From: Halarcobacter sp.
Lineage (GTDB): Bacteria; Campylobacterota; Campylobacteria; Campylobacterales; Arcobacteraceae
Direction: 5' to 3'
DNA: 64,000 nucleotides
Assembly (NCBI RefSeq): GCF_963676935.1
Contig: NZ_OY781470.1
Span: forward strand, 2,514,680-2,578,679
The notes beneath the pieces were generated by a model, which saw only the letters and a program-made list of their open reading frames with translations, had not been told where the DNA came from and ran no database searches. Made by a program: the position numbers and the translations under genes. Positions 18,043 to 27,781 of the stretch are shown one piece after another. Position 1 is the stretch's first letter. Each line of letters starts with the position of its first letter.

Positions 18043-18573
18043 TTTAGATATCTCTTTAAATACTGGATGCTTTGCATTTTCAGTTAGTTCAAAAAGTAGT
18101 GATTCGTAAGTAGTTGGGATTACTCCTGCTTGAATAAGTCTTTGAATAGCAATATCTTTATCTTTTGCTTTTCTTGAATTTACACAATCAGTAACAAGAA
18201 CTGGTTGTAAACCTTCAGATAATAAATCAAGTGCTGTTTGTAATACACAAACATGAGTTTCAATTCCTGCTAAAATAACGATATTTTTACCTGTAGCTTT
18301 TATTGCAGCTAAGCTATCATTATTTCCACAACAAGAGAATGTTGTTTTTTCAAAATGTGGATAATCATCTGTTAGTTCTTTTAAACTTGGGATTGTCTCC
18401 CCTATACCTTTTTTATACTGTTCATTTACTATAATTGGTATTTCATGAAGTTTTAAACCCTTTACCAAAATAAGAAGATTTTTTTCTAATTCTTCATTAT
18501 CAGCTATATGAGGGAAAAGTCTTTCTTGTACATCAACTTGAACAAAAACACAATCTTTTGCATTAATTCTCAT
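18031..18573 (-). CDS. Isochorismatase-family cysteine hydrolase
   Basis: 180 residues. The catalytic triad of the family is visible, numbering from the first of two adjacent Met codons: Asp15 in FVQVDVQERLFPHI, Lys78 in FEKTTFSCCG and Cys110 in AGIETHVCVLQTALDLL. The second ATG (18573) is preferred because AAGGAG lies at the better distance. The length and the VDVQERLFP start resemble YcaC-like hydrolases of unknown substrate. It is transcribed alone. Confidence 0.85.
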   Translation of the reverse strand: MRINAKDCVFVQVDVQERLFPHIADNEELEKNLLILVKGLKLHEIPIIVNEQYKKGIGETIPSLKELTDDYPHFEKTTFSCCGNNDSLAAIKATGKNIVILAGIETHVCVLQTALDLLSEGLQPVLVTDCVNSRKAKDKDIAIQRLIQAGVIPTTYESLLFELTENAKHPVFKEISKLVK

Positions 18574-18693
18574 CATTACTCCTTAAAATATTGTTAATTT
18601 GACTTAATATAATACTTAAAGTTCGTAACATAAGTCTAGCATTTGAATAAAAATAAAAAAGATTATAAAAATTTGTGTAGATACAGTAAGGTT

Positions 18694-18726
18694 AAATTGA
18701 ACTTAGCAAAATACCAAGTTCAATTT
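18694..18726. terminator. Terminator of hemC
   Basis: Perfect 11-bp repeat, AAATTGAACTT (18694-18704) and complement (18716-18726), just after the hemC stop on the minus strand. The rest of the 18577-18737 gap is AT-rich without recognisable features. Confidence 0.6.
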
Positions 18727-18737
18727 GATTGAAAGTT

Positions 18738-19676
18738 TTATTTAAAAGCAACACTTTCAGCACGAGCTAATAACTCTTTAGCTCCTTGGTCTATAAAAGT
18801 TTGAGCTAAAGTTTTTCCTATAGTTTCATATTCATCAATATTTGCCACTAGATCTTCTTGGATATATTCACTACCATCTGGCATTCCAACAATTGCTCTA
18901 ACATCAATTGTATTTTCATCAATAATTGTAGCTTTTACACCAATTGGAACTTGACAACCACCCTCTAATGTTCTTACAAAATCTCTTTCAATTGTTGATT
19001 CAATTAAAGCATCTTTGTCGTGTAATACTGATAACATCTCAACTAGTTCAGGATTATCTAAAGTCTCAATACCCAAAGTTGCTTGACCCATTGAAGGTAT
19101 CATATCATCTATTGAGATTGGGAAAAAATGTTTAACTTCATCTTCAATCTGAAGTTTTTGAACTCCTGTAGCAGCTAATATGATAGCATCATACTCTCCT
19201 GCTTTTAACTTAGCAATTCTAGTATTTATATTACCTCTTAAATCTTTTAATTCAATATCAGGTCTTAAAAGTTTTAATTCCATTCTTCTTCTTAAGCTTG
19301 TTGTACCAATAACAGCACCTTGTGGAAGTTCACTTATATTTGCATATTTTTCACTTAAAAAAGCATCTCTTGGATCAAACCTTTTAGTAAGTGCAGCAAG
19401 AACAAATCCCTCTTCAAATTCAACAGGCACATCTTTTAAAGAGTGTACTGCAATATCCGCTTCTTTATTTTCTAATGCAATCTCTAACTCTTTTGTGAAA
19501 AGTCCTTTTCCTCCAATTTTAGCTAAAGGTACATCAAGAATTTTATCTGCTTTTGTAGAGAATTCTTGTAATTCAACCTCTAAATCTGGATAATGCTTCT
19601 GTAATTGGGCTTTAATATATTCACTTTGCCAAAGTGCTAATTTACTTCTTCTTGTAGCTATTACTATTTTCTTCAT
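18738..19676 (-). CDS. hemC: Hydroxymethylbilane synthase (porphobilinogen deaminase)
   Basis: 312 residues, the usual length. It polymerises four porphobilinogens into hydroxymethylbilane for haem synthesis. Cys241 in the signature EGGCQVPIG carries the dipyrromethane cofactor. Arg-rich substrate-binding segments are TTSLRRRMEL and DLRGNINTRIAKL, and Asp82 lies in VHSLKDVP. It follows the thiol protein gene by 3 bases on the same strand and may share its transcript with dnaX and murI. Confidence 0.97.
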   Translation of the reverse strand: MKKIVIATRRSKLALWQSEYIKAQLQKHYPDLEVELQEFSTKADKILDVPLAKIGGKGLFTKELEIALENKEADIAVHSLKDVPVEFEEGFVLAALTKRFDPRDAFLSEKYANISELPQGAVIGTTSLRRRMELKLLRPDIELKDLRGNINTRIAKLKAGEYDAIILAATGVQKLQIEDEVKHFFPISIDDMIPSMGQATLGIETLDNPELVEMLSVLHDKDALIESTIERDFVRTLEGGCQVPIGVKATIIDENTIDVRAIVGMPDGSEYIQEDLVANIDEYETIGKTLAQTFIDQGAKELLARAESVAFK

Positions 19677-19679
19677 CTC

Positions 19680-20516
19680 TTACTTTCCTAATTTTTCATA
19701 TTTTAATTTTGATTTATCTTGTTCACCATTAATAAAAATAGTAGGTGTCCCTTGAACTAAAACCTCTTCACCCATTTTTATATCTTCAGCAACTTCGTTT
19801 GTAATCTCTTTACTATTCAAATCATCTAGTGAAAAATTTGTTTTAAATTCACTATTAAATGCTTTTAAGATTTTTTCAGCATTTGTTTCTCTAGAATTAA
19901 AGTATTTATCCCAATCAATGTTATAAACTTTTAATTCAATATCCTCAATATTCTTAGTTTTTCCCAATGCCATTAATTTTGTTAAAGCATTTGAAGCAGG
20001 ATGAATTCTAAGAAGTGGAAAATGATAATAATATAAAGCTATAGATTTGTCATGTTTTTTAACATAATTGATTACATCAGGTACGTAATCCATACAAAAA
20101 GGGCATAAAGGATCTGAGAATACTACAATCTTATCTTTTGCATTAGAATTTCCTGCAATTAAATTTTTATCTTTATAATACTCTTTTGTAAGTTTAGGTG
20201 TCATCAAGTCTTTTAAAGCTAAACCTGTTTTAATATCAAATAATTCAGGTGCTATTAATTCTCCATTTGAGAACACTACATCTTTTGCTTTTACATTTTT
20301 TCCTGCAAAATCAACATCTAAATCTATAATATATCCAAACCAACCAGCTTGTGGCATCTGTTTTTTTAGATTTACACTAATATCTTTTATCTCTACTCTT
20401 TTATTTTTTGAAAATCTATTTTTTTCAAAATCTAATACTTTACTATCAACACTATCATTTGCTAATAAACTTCCAATAAATAAAACACTAAGGGTAAAAA
20501 CACTAATCAATTTCAT
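19680..20516 (-). CDS. Periplasmic thioredoxin-fold (DsbA/DsbC-like) thiol protein
   Basis: 278 residues from the ATG at 20516, which has AGAAGGAT in front and begins a signal peptide (KLISVFTLSVLFIGSLLAN). The C-terminal half is a thioredoxin fold with an active-site Cys138-Pro-Phe-Cys141 in FSDPLCPFCMDYVPD and the cis-proline loop VQGTPTIFINGEQ near the end. The CPFC motif and the N-terminal extra domain (about 20-110) recall DsbC/ScsC-like proteins. It probably makes or repairs disulfides in the periplasm. It lies between dnaX and hemC on the same strand. Confidence 0.82.
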   Translation of the reverse strand: MKLISVFTLSVLFIGSLLANDSVDSKVLDFEKNRFSKNKRVEIKDISVNLKKQMPQAGWFGYIIDLDVDFAGKNVKAKDVVFSNGELIAPELFDIKTGLALKDLMTPKLTKEYYKDKNLIAGNSNAKDKIVVFSDPLCPFCMDYVPDVINYVKKHDKSIALYYYHFPLLRIHPASNALTKLMALGKTKNIEDIELKVYNIDWDKYFNSRETNAEKILKAFNSEFKTNFSLDDLNSKEITNEVAEDIKMGEEVLVQGTPTIFINGEQDKSKLKYEKLGK

Positions 20517-20578
20517 AAGTATCCTTCTAATTCGCATATCAAAATAGGGTATTATTATAATGTTTAAAGACTTAAATA

Positions 20579-22687
20579 TTAAGTTTTTGTTTTTACTGTA
20601 ATTTTTTTTACTCTCAAAAGCTCTTTTGCAGCATTCATTTGAGGTGAATTTAAAATATCATTTAACTGTAACTCTTTTTGTGAAGGGGTAGGATTTGCAG
20701 TTTTTTGCATATCAGCTACACAACCTGAGCCAATTTCGATATCTTCAATCATTGAGCCCGATTCGTTGTTATCTTCCAAAGTTTCAGGCTCACTATTTTT
20801 TAGTTCACTTTGGAATTCATCCTTTTTTTCAACACTCTCCTGTTTAGCTTCTTCTTTAATAAACTCTATTTCTATATCATTTCCAAAAATATCATAAATA
20901 AATATTTTTAAAACTCCATAATGTTTTAAAAGAAATTTTCTCTCTTCCCCTTGGGCATATGAACTTATTTGAAGTTTTTTATCTGCAAAATTTTTATAAA
21001 CAAAATTCTTTTCAAATAATTCACCTAACTCATCATCCCTTTCATAAACTTTTTCAATAAGATTTTCATATAACATCTGATTTTTATCTAATTTTTTAGG
21101 TTCATCAACTATAGGTATCTCTGGGATTGGTTCATAAACAACATCTTCTATTCCATCATCTTCTTCACTTATCTCTTGAGATTCAGGCTCAACTTCTGGT
21201 GTTTGTGCTTGAGTCTTTGAATCTAGCACTTCTATTTCGGGTGTTGGTGTTTGAACTTCTTGTATCTCTTGTGGTTTTTCTTCTTCAATTTTTGTATTTA
21301 AAGATGCAGATGTAAGCTCAATATCAAAGTCTTCATCAAAAGGTGTAGCAAAATCATTAATAACTTGTTCCTCTTTTATTTCAATCTCTTCTATAGGTTC
21401 AACTGTTGGAATAGCATTAACTGTATCAATTGAAACTGTTGTTTCATTTTCTGTTAAAATAACTTCTTCTTGCTCTTGATTATCCATATTTTTTTTATTT
21501 TCAAAAAACTGTTTATCAAGTGTAACATTTTCATCATCATATACGTGATTTATATCATTATGCGAATGTTCAATAACTTTTTCTGTAGAGATAGCTTCTT
21601 TAACCATTGGTTTAACCTCTACTTGTTCAACTTGACTTATAATCTCATCTATAGTTTTTAAATTTGTTGCTTCTATCATTTTTGATAAAGTTAATATAAG
21701 TACAAATCCACCATCTGAATTTATTGCTAAAAGATGTTTAGCATCACTTAATATTCTAAAAAACCTATCAAATAAAAGTAAATCAAATTTTGCATCTTTT
21801 TCTAACATTTTTTGTTTTAAATAGATTGTCATCTCATCACACACTTGTGAAATCTCGTAGTTTTCTAACTCTTTTACTATCTCTGTAATTTCACCTTTTT
21901 TAAGAATAATATCAAAAAGCTTATCCATGACTTTTGGTTCAATTAAACCTAACATATCTACAACAGCTGTAGTTGTAACTTTTCCTTTTGAGAAGATTAT
22001 AGCTTGGTCAAGTAAAGTTAAAGTATCCCGTAAACTTCCTTGCCCACTTCTTGTTAAAATCTCTAAAGCAGAAGTTTCAAAATCTATATTCTCTTCATTT
22101 AATATATGAGAAAGATGATGTAATACATCATTTGGTGCAATTTTATTAAATCTAAAATGTTGTGTTCTACTAAGAATAGTTGCAGGAAGTTTTAAAGGGT
22201 CAGTTGTTGCAAGGATAAACTTAACAAACCCTGGAGGTTCTTCTAAAGTTTTAAGAAGTGCATTAAATGCTTGAGTTGTAAGCATATGAACCTCATCGAT
22301 TATAAACACTTTAAATCTAGCAGAACTTGGTTTGTATTTTGTGTGTTCAATCAAATCTTTAATATCATCAATACCTCTGTTTGAAGCAGCATCCATTTCT
22401 ATAATATCTAAGTGTCTGTTTGTATTTGCACTTTTACAGTTTTCACAAACTTCACAAGGTTTTGAGGTAGGACCATTAGAACATAATAAAGCTTTTGCCA
22501 TAATTCTTGCTGTACTTGTTTTCCCTGAACCTCTAAGTCCTGAAAAAAGGTATGCATGGGATAACCTATTTGAATCCAACGCCAAAGACAATGTTTGAGA
22601 GATTGTAGTTTGTCCAACTAAATCTTCAAATCTTCTTGGTCTATATTTAAGAGCTAAAACTTTTTTTTCAATCTGATTTTCACTCAT
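20579..22687 (-). CDS. dnaX: DNA polymerase III subunit gamma/tau
   Basis: 702 residues from the second in-frame ATG (22687), preferred because AAAGGA sits at a proper distance; the ATG at 22693 would leave none. The clamp-loader ATPase is clear: YRPRRFEDLVGQ, Walker A GLRGSGKTSTARI, a zinc module with four Cys (CSNGPTSKPCEVCENC), Walker B DEVHML and sensor ATILSRTQHFRF. Residues about 370-570 are an acidic, low-complexity, Glu/Pro-rich linker, followed by a tau-like C-terminal domain. The start overlaps the murI stop by eight bases. I see no convincing slippery site for a gamma product. Confidence 0.96.
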   Translation of the reverse strand: MSENQIEKKVLALKYRPRRFEDLVGQTTISQTLSLALDSNRLSHAYLFSGLRGSGKTSTARIMAKALLCSNGPTSKPCEVCENCKSANTNRHLDIIEMDAASNRGIDDIKDLIEHTKYKPSSARFKVFIIDEVHMLTTQAFNALLKTLEEPPGFVKFILATTDPLKLPATILSRTQHFRFNKIAPNDVLHHLSHILNEENIDFETSALEILTRSGQGSLRDTLTLLDQAIIFSKGKVTTTAVVDMLGLIEPKVMDKLFDIILKKGEITEIVKELENYEISQVCDEMTIYLKQKMLEKDAKFDLLLFDRFFRILSDAKHLLAINSDGGFVLILTLSKMIEATNLKTIDEIISQVEQVEVKPMVKEAISTEKVIEHSHNDINHVYDDENVTLDKQFFENKKNMDNQEQEEVILTENETTVSIDTVNAIPTVEPIEEIEIKEEQVINDFATPFDEDFDIELTSASLNTKIEEEKPQEIQEVQTPTPEIEVLDSKTQAQTPEVEPESQEISEEDDGIEDVVYEPIPEIPIVDEPKKLDKNQMLYENLIEKVYERDDELGELFEKNFVYKNFADKKLQISSYAQGEERKFLLKHYGVLKIFIYDIFGNDIEIEFIKEEAKQESVEKKDEFQSELKNSEPETLEDNNESGSMIEDIEIGSGCVADMQKTANPTPSQKELQLNDILNSPQMNAAKELLRVKKITVKTKT

Positions 22688-23477
22688 TTTCATCCTTTAT
22701 AACTATCTTGCCACTATCATACCAATTATTTAAAATCATATTTATCATCTCTTTTTTAATCTCACCTGTATAAAATACTTCAATTTTCAATTCACTTTTA
22801 TCTATATGACCTTTTTTTGAACATAAATCATCAAGTCTTCTAGCAATTGCTTGTCCTGTTTCAATTAACTCAATCTTTGCACCCATTATATCTTTTATAA
22901 TATCAGATATCAAAGGATAATGAGTACAGCCTAAAACAATAGTATCAACCTCTTTTTCTTTCATAGGAGTTAACCAAGAGCTCAACATCTTGTGTGTATC
23001 TGGGTGGGCTACATTTCCATTTTCTATTTGCTCTACTAAACCAGCACAAGCAACTTCATGAATATTTACTTCATGTTCATTTGATAAACTAGAAAGTAAT
23101 TGTTTATATTTTTGACCATCTAACGTTGCAGGTGTTGCTAATACTGCTATATTATTACTTTGCGTTTTTAAAATAGCAGGTTTTAATCCAGGTTCTGTAC
23201 CTATTACAATTAGATTAGAAAACATCTCTCTTAATTCAGTTATAGCAGCTGAAGTAGCTGTATTACAAGCTACTATAAGTACATCTATATTATGAGTTTG
23301 TAAAAGATGTTTTGTAATTTTGATACTTCTATCTAAAATTTCATCTTTTGTTTTTTCACCATAAGGTGCAAATAAAGTATCAGCAACATAATAAATCTCT
23401 GCACCTTTAAAAGATTTAGTAATTGCTTGCACTATAGTTAATCCACCAAGACCAGAATCAAAAACTCCAACTTTCAA
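22680..23477 (-). CDS. murI: Glutamate racemase
   Basis: 265 residues. It makes D-glutamate for peptidoglycan. The substrate loop FDSGLGGLTIVQAI is at the N-terminus. The two catalytic cysteines are Cys71 in VACNTATSAAI and Cys184 in LGCTHYPLI. ADTLFAPYGEK at residues 32-42 is also family-typical. It overlaps dnaX, so the two are translationally coupled, a link not expected from function. Confidence 0.96.
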   Translation of the reverse strand: MKVGVFDSGLGGLTIVQAITKSFKGAEIYYVADTLFAPYGEKTKDEILDRSIKITKHLLQTHNIDVLIVACNTATSAAITELREMFSNLIVIGTEPGLKPAILKTQSNNIAVLATPATLDGQKYKQLLSSLSNEHEVNIHEVACAGLVEQIENGNVAHPDTHKMLSSWLTPMKEKEVDTIVLGCTHYPLISDIIKDIMGAKIELIETGQAIARRLDDLCSKKGHIDKSELKIEVFYTGEIKKEMINMILNNWYDSGKIVIKDENE

Positions 23478-23564
23478 TAAAAACCTTTATTTTAATTGGA
23501 AAGATTATATCTAAAAAGTTATAACTAATATGTTAAAATTGAATTATTAAAAAAAAGGATTTTT

Positions 23565-24227
23565 TTGTTTTTTCATTACCATCCCTTCAAACCTTTTTTA
23601 CATGAAGATACAAAAGCAATTATAGTTGGTACACTACCTCCTCCTAGATTTTGTACAAAAGATTATAAAAAAGAAGATGTACTATTTTGTTATGGTTCAA
23701 AAGATAATCTACTATGGAAAGCTTTTGAAGAGATATTTGAAGAAAACTTTTTATATGATAACTCAGATAATGCAGTACAAATGAGAAAAGATTTTTTGCT
23801 TAAGAAAAGAATAGGAATTTGTGATATTGTTGAATCTTGCAAACGAGAAAAAATAGATGCAAGTGATTTAGGGATGCAAAATATAAACTTAAGAGATATA
23901 CTTGGATTTATTAAAAAATACAAGAACATAAATACTATAATTTTCACAGGTAGTTTATCTAAAAACTCACCAGAATATTTCTTTAGAAAAGTATTAAAAG
24001 AAAAAAATATCTTATTAAAACAGATTGATGAGCAAACTCCAAAAAAACACCAGTTTATCTATGACAATAGAATTTTTCAAACCTTTAGTCTAACCTCACC
24101 TTCAAATGCAGCTAATAGATATATTGGCTCTACAAAAATATTTAAAGAAAAAAAGAAAATAAATCCCAATTATACTACCTTTGATTTTAGGCTTGAACAG
24201 TATAAAAAAGTGTTCAAAAGCATATAG
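23565..24227 (+). CDS. Uracil/hypoxanthine-DNA glycosylase-like protein
   Basis: 220 residues starting at a TTG (23565-23567) that follows AAAAAGGA; no ATG is placed as well. The pattern AIIVGTLPPPRFC...FCYGSKDNLLWKAFEEIF matches the first motif of the hypoxanthine-DNA glycosylase (HDG) branch of the uracil-DNA-glycosylase superfamily (GSFP...YYGHPRNxFW). The second motif would be LTSPSNAANRYIG near residues 176-188. It may remove deaminated bases from DNA, acting alone. The match is by motif only; the C-terminus is poorly conserved. It is divergent from murI. Confidence 0.6.
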   Translation: MFFHYHPFKPFLHEDTKAIIVGTLPPPRFCTKDYKKEDVLFCYGSKDNLLWKAFEEIFEENFLYDNSDNAVQMRKDFLLKKRIGICDIVESCKREKIDASDLGMQNINLRDILGFIKKYKNINTIIFTGSLSKNSPEYFFRKVLKEKNILLKQIDEQTPKKHQFIYDNRIFQTFSLTSPSNAANRYIGSTKIFKEKKKINPNYTTFDFRLEQYKKVFKSI

Positions 24228-24312
24228 CTGAATATTTACTTAAGAATATTTTTAATATTTTTTTATTAGAATTCTGAATGAGTATTCATTTATAGATATG
24301 TAGGAGTTAGTT

Positions 24313-24408
24313 ATGTATATTACTGAAATTATGATGTTTGTAGTTGCTGGGTTGACACTTTTTACTTTGGCTTCTTGGTTTATTACTTTTTTTGTAAAAG
24401 AGGATTAG
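24313..24408 (+). CDS. 31-residue membrane protein, paralogue of the one at 27994
   Basis: ATG at 24313 with TAGGAG eight bases upstream, stop at 24406-24408. The product has the start M-Y-ITEI, one hydrophobic helix (about residues 5-26, MMFVVAGLTLFTLASWFITF) and a short charged tail FVKED. The gene at 27994 has the same start (M-F-ITEI), FVV-x-GL core and FV-[K/R]-x-D end. Both have their own ribosome site and terminator. The duplicated design argues for a real small inner-membrane protein. No family is known to me. Confidence 0.6.
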   Translation: MYITEIMMFVVAGLTLFTLASWFITFFVKED

Positions 24409-24415
24409 TTAGAAA

Positions 24416-24446
24416 TACTCTACTCAATCCTAAATTGAGTAGAGTA
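24416..24446. terminator. Convergent terminator, mini-protein / metQ1
   Basis: Perfect 13-bp stem TACTCTACTCAAT / ATTGAGTAGAGTA with loop CCTAA, followed by AAAAA on the plus strand and preceded by T-poor sequence. It lies eight bases after the small ORF and before the metQ1 stop. Confidence 0.8.
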
Positions 24447-24451
24447 AAAAA

Positions 24452-25276
24452 TTAGAAAGCTTCTACTATAGAACCTTTGTATTTTTCTTTAATAAATTGT
24501 TTTACTTCTTCAGAATTTAAAGCTGCATCTAAAGCTTTGATATAATCTTTATTTTCATTACCTTTTTTTACTGCAACAATATTTACATAAGGTGAATCTT
24601 TTGATTCAATTACAATTGCATCTTTTGTAGGATTTAAATCAGCTGCTAAAGCATAGTTAGTATTAATTATTGCTGCATCAACTTCATCTAAAACTCTTGG
24701 TAATTGTGGAGCATCAAGCTCTCTTAATTGAATATTTTTTGGATTTTCAGTTACATCAAGTGCAGTTTTAAGTGCTACATCTTTGAACTTTAAAAGACCT
24801 TGTTTTACTAAAATATCTAATGCTCTACTCTCATTTGTGGGATCATTTGGAACTGCAATTGTTGCACCATCTTCTAACTCATCTAATGAAGTAATTTTTT
24901 TAGAATATAATCCCATTGGCTCTAAATGAACACCAACAGTTTTAACTAAATCAGTATTTTTATTTGCATTAAATTCAGTTAAATATGGAGTGTGTTGAAA
25001 GAAGTTTGCATCTAATTCACCCTCATCAACTGCAATATTTGGAGTTACATAATCTGTAAATTCAACAATCTCTAAATCATAACCTTTTTCTTTTAAAAGT
25101 GGTTTTATAACTTCTAAAATCTCTGCGTGTGGAACTGGTGTTGCTCCAACTTTAATAACTGTTTTTTTAGGCTCAACTTTTGCAGTTGTATCCTCTTTTT
25201 TCTCGTCACTAGTACAAGCAGTTAAACCTAATGCAAGTCCAGCTGCAACTGTAAATTTTAAAATATTTTTAAACAT
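24452..25276 (-). CDS. metQ: Methionine ABC transporter substrate-binding lipoprotein
   Basis: 274 residues with a lipoprotein signal (lipobox LTAC, Cys21). The NlpA/MetQ domain follows: VGATPVPHAEILEVIKPLLK, VDEGELDANFFQHTPYL and the C-terminal KEKYKGSIVEAF. It presents D- or L-methionine to MetNI. AAAGGAG lies in front of the ATG, and the gene follows metI by 9 bases as last gene of metQ2-metN-metI-metQ1. It is closely related to metQ2. Confidence 0.93.
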   Translation of the reverse strand: MFKNILKFTVAAGLALGLTACTSDEKKEDTTAKVEPKKTVIKVGATPVPHAEILEVIKPLLKEKGYDLEIVEFTDYVTPNIAVDEGELDANFFQHTPYLTEFNANKNTDLVKTVGVHLEPMGLYSKKITSLDELEDGATIAVPNDPTNESRALDILVKQGLLKFKDVALKTALDVTENPKNIQLRELDAPQLPRVLDEVDAAIINTNYALAADLNPTKDAIVIESKDSPYVNIVAVKKGNENKDYIKALDAALNSEEVKQFIKEKYKGSIVEAF

Positions 25277-25285
25277 AAATCTCCT

Positions 25286-25924
25286 TTATTTTTTTGTAAT
25301 CTTGTAAATATAATCCCCTGCACTTTGACAAACTTGTACAAGTGCAATAAGAATAACAACTGTATATAACATAGTATCAGTTTGAAATCTGTAGTACCCA
25401 TATTTAATAGCTACATCACCTAAACCTCCACCACCAACAGCACCTGCCATAGCAGAAAAACCTATTACAGTAATAAGTGTTAGAGTAATTGCTGAAACAA
25501 TACTTGGCAATGCTTCAACTAACATCACTTTAAAGATAATTTGCCAATCACTTGCTCCAAACGATTTTGCTGCTTCAATCACCCCTGAATCAACCTCTTT
25601 TAAAGCACTTTCTATAAGTCTTGCAATAAAAGGAGCAGCTCCAATTGTAAGTGGAATAATTGCTGCTGTTGTACCAATACTTTTCCCAATTAAAAACTTT
25701 GTAAGAGGAAAAAGTACAATCATAAGAATAATAAAAGGGAAAGACCTTAAAGTATTTATAATTACATCTAATACAGAGTAGATTTTTAAGTTTTCTCTTA
25801 AACCACCTTTTGAAGTTAATATCAAAATAATTGCTAAAAAAAATCCAATTACAACTGCAAAAAATGTAGATACAAAAGACATATAAACTGTTTCCCCCAA
25901 AGCAGGTAATAAAATATTAATCAT
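25286..25924 (-). CDS. metI: Methionine ABC transporter permease
   Basis: 212 residues from the ATG at 25924, which overlaps the metN stop as TAATG; the TTG at 25939 is within metN and is less likely. Five hydrophobic helices, with the permease EAA-loop region GVIEAAKSFGASDWQIIFKV near residues 115-134 that contacts the ATPase. ETVYMSFVSTFFAVVIGF near the N-terminus is typical of MetI. Confidence 0.93.
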   Translation of the reverse strand: MINILLPALGETVYMSFVSTFFAVVIGFFLAIILILTSKGGLRENLKIYSVLDVIINTLRSFPFIILMIVLFPLTKFLIGKSIGTTAAIIPLTIGAAPFIARLIESALKEVDSGVIEAAKSFGASDWQIIFKVMLVEALPSIVSAITLTLITVIGFSAMAGAVGGGGLGDVAIKYGYYRFQTDTMLYTVVILIALVQVCQSAGDYIYKITKK

Positions 25925-26880
25925 TATAATATTTCCCAAACAATATCGTGTTGTTTTATATATTCAAGAACTCTGTGTTTTTCATCATCTTTTATATTAA
26001 TTACCATATTTCCTACAATATGAGTATTAACCTCTTCAAGTTTTCCCCATACTATATTAAAATCCATATCAAGTTTTCTTGCCATAGTAGTTATAAAAGA
26101 TTGATAAGCGTTGTCTTTTGGAAAATATAGTTTAATATTTACACCATCATTTGGCACAACTTCAACTTCACCTAAAAACTCTTTCATTTTTTCATCTGGT
26201 TTTAAAAACAACTCTTCAGTGTCATCAAAACCTATAATGTTACCATGCTCTAACAAAAGTGCTTTTTGTGCAATTTGTTTTACAACTTCCATCTCATGAG
26301 TAACCAAAATAATTGTAATATTCAATTTTTCATTAATCTCTTTTAAAAGATTTAAAATTGAAGTTGTTGTATTTGGGTCAAGGGCTGATGTTGCTTCATC
26401 TGAAAGCAAAACCTCAGGCTCTAAAGTCAAAGCTCTTGCAATAGCAACACGCTGTTTTTGTCCACCACTTAATTGACTAGGATAAGAATCTGCTTTATTT
26501 TCTAATCCAACAAGTGTTAAAAGTTCAATTACTTTTTTATTAATATTCTCTTTAGTGTAACCCCAAAGTTGCATTGGTAAAGCAACATTCTCATATACAG
26601 TTTTTCTTTGAACCAATGAAAAATGTTGAAAAATCATTCCGATTTTTTTTCTAAAACTTCGCAATTGCTCTTTATTTAAATCTTTAATCTCTTTATTATC
26701 AACCAATAAAGAACCCGTACTATAGTCCTCAAGACCATTTATACATCTAAGAAGTGTCGATTTACCTGCACCACTATGTCCAACTATTGCAAAAATTTCA
26801 CCTGCTTTAATACTAATAGAGATGTCATTTAATACTTTTACATCTCCATAATACTTATTCAGATTTTTAATACTAATCAT
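25924..26880 (-). CDS. metN: Methionine ABC transporter ATP-binding protein
   Basis: 318 residues. Walker [14 protein letters not shown] near residues 34-46, Q-loop, signature [15 protein letters not shown] near 137-151, Walker [13 protein letters not shown] and the switch His in VTHEMEV. The extra C-terminal domain (about 245-318) is the NIL/C2 regulatory domain that senses cellular methionine and causes trans-inhibition. The gene lies between metQ2 and metI. Confidence 0.95.
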   Translation of the reverse strand: MISIKNLNKYYGDVKVLNDISISIKAGEIFAIVGHSGAGKSTLLRCINGLEDYSTGSLLVDNKEIKDLNKEQLRSFRKKIGMIFQHFSLVQRKTVYENVALPMQLWGYTKENINKKVIELLTLVGLENKADSYPSQLSGGQKQRVAIARALTLEPEVLLSDEATSALDPNTTTSILNLLKEINEKLNITIILVTHEMEVVKQIAQKALLLEHGNIIGFDDTEELFLKPDEKMKEFLGEVEVVPNDGVNIKLYFPKDNAYQSFITTMARKLDMDFNIVWGKLEEVNTHIVGNMVINIKDDEKHRVLEYIKQHDIVWEIL

Positions 26881-26968
26881 AAAATATCCTTATTAGACGC
26901 GAATAGTATTAAAAGTTTTATAAAAAAAATGTTAAGTAGTTATACAATTGTATAAAATATATGTATAA

Positions 26969-27781
26969 TTAAAAAGCCTCTACTATTGAGCCTTTATATT
27001 TATTTCGAATAAACTCTTTAACCTCTTTAGAATTTAATAAATTATTTAATACTTTTATATAATCCTTTTTTTCATTACCCCTTTTTACTGCAATTATATT
27101 TGCATACTTAGAATCTTTTGATTCAATTGCAATTGCATCCTTTAAAGGATTCAAATTTGCAGATAAGGCATAATTTGTATTTATAACAGCTGCATCAATC
27201 TCACTTAATATTCTTGGTAGTTGTGCGGCATCAAGCTCTTTTATAAATAAATTTTTAGGATTTTTTTCTATATCTAAAACAGTTTTAAAAGAAACAGTTT
27301 TAAAAGTTAATAATCCTATACTTTCAAGTAAATCTAAAGCTCTACTTTTATTTGTAGTATCATTAGGTATTGCAATTATAGATTCATTTTCTAAATTTTT
27401 GATATTATGAATTTTTCTTGAATAAAGTCCCATTGGTTCTAAATGAACACTTACTGTTTTTACTAAATGTGTTTTTCTATTTTTATTAAACTCATATAGA
27501 TATGGAGCATGCTGAAAGAAGTTTGCATCTAATTCACCTTCATCTACAGCAATATTAGCAGTAACATAATCTGTTACATTTTTAATCTCTAAATCATAAC
27601 CTTTTTCTTTTAACAAGGGTCGAATAAACTCTAAAATCTCCCCATGTGGTATGGGTGTTGCACCAACCTTAATAACATTTTTTTCTAATTCAAATTTCTT
27701 ATTTTTTTGATTATCAGTACAAGATATAAAAAACAATGACAATATAGTTATAAAAAAAATACTTGAAATTGTTTTTAGCAC
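26969..27781 (-). CDS. Second methionine-type substrate-binding lipoprotein
   Basis: 270 residues from a GTG at 27781, chosen because AAAGGAAG lies in front and because the resulting signal peptide then matches that of metQ1 in length, with the lipobox FFISC. The ORF can be extended to 27823 but without support. The mature part closely follows metQ1 (VGATPIPHGEILEFIRPLLK, VDEGELDANFFQHAPYL, NKYKGSIVEAF). The pair arose by tandem duplication around metNI. It may differ in ligand, for instance D-methionine or a derivative. Confidence 0.85.
   Translation of the reverse strand: MLKTISSIFFITILSLFFISCTDNQKNKKFELEKNVIKVGATPIPHGEILEFIRPLLKEKGYDLEIKNVTDYVTANIAVDEGELDANFFQHAPYLYEFNKNRKTHLVKTVSVHLEPMGLYSRKIHNIKNLENESIIAIPNDTTNKSRALDLLESIGLLTFKTVSFKTVLDIEKNPKNLFIKELDAAQLPRILSEIDAAVINTNYALSANLNPLKDAIAIESKDSKYANIIAVKRGNEKKDYIKVLNNLLNSKEVKEFIRNKYKGSIVEAF

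Noticed and set aside
20579-22687. Programmed frameshift in dnaX to make gamma
   Set aside because: A-rich runs exist, but no slippery heptamer with a following hairpin was found at the end of the ATPase part.
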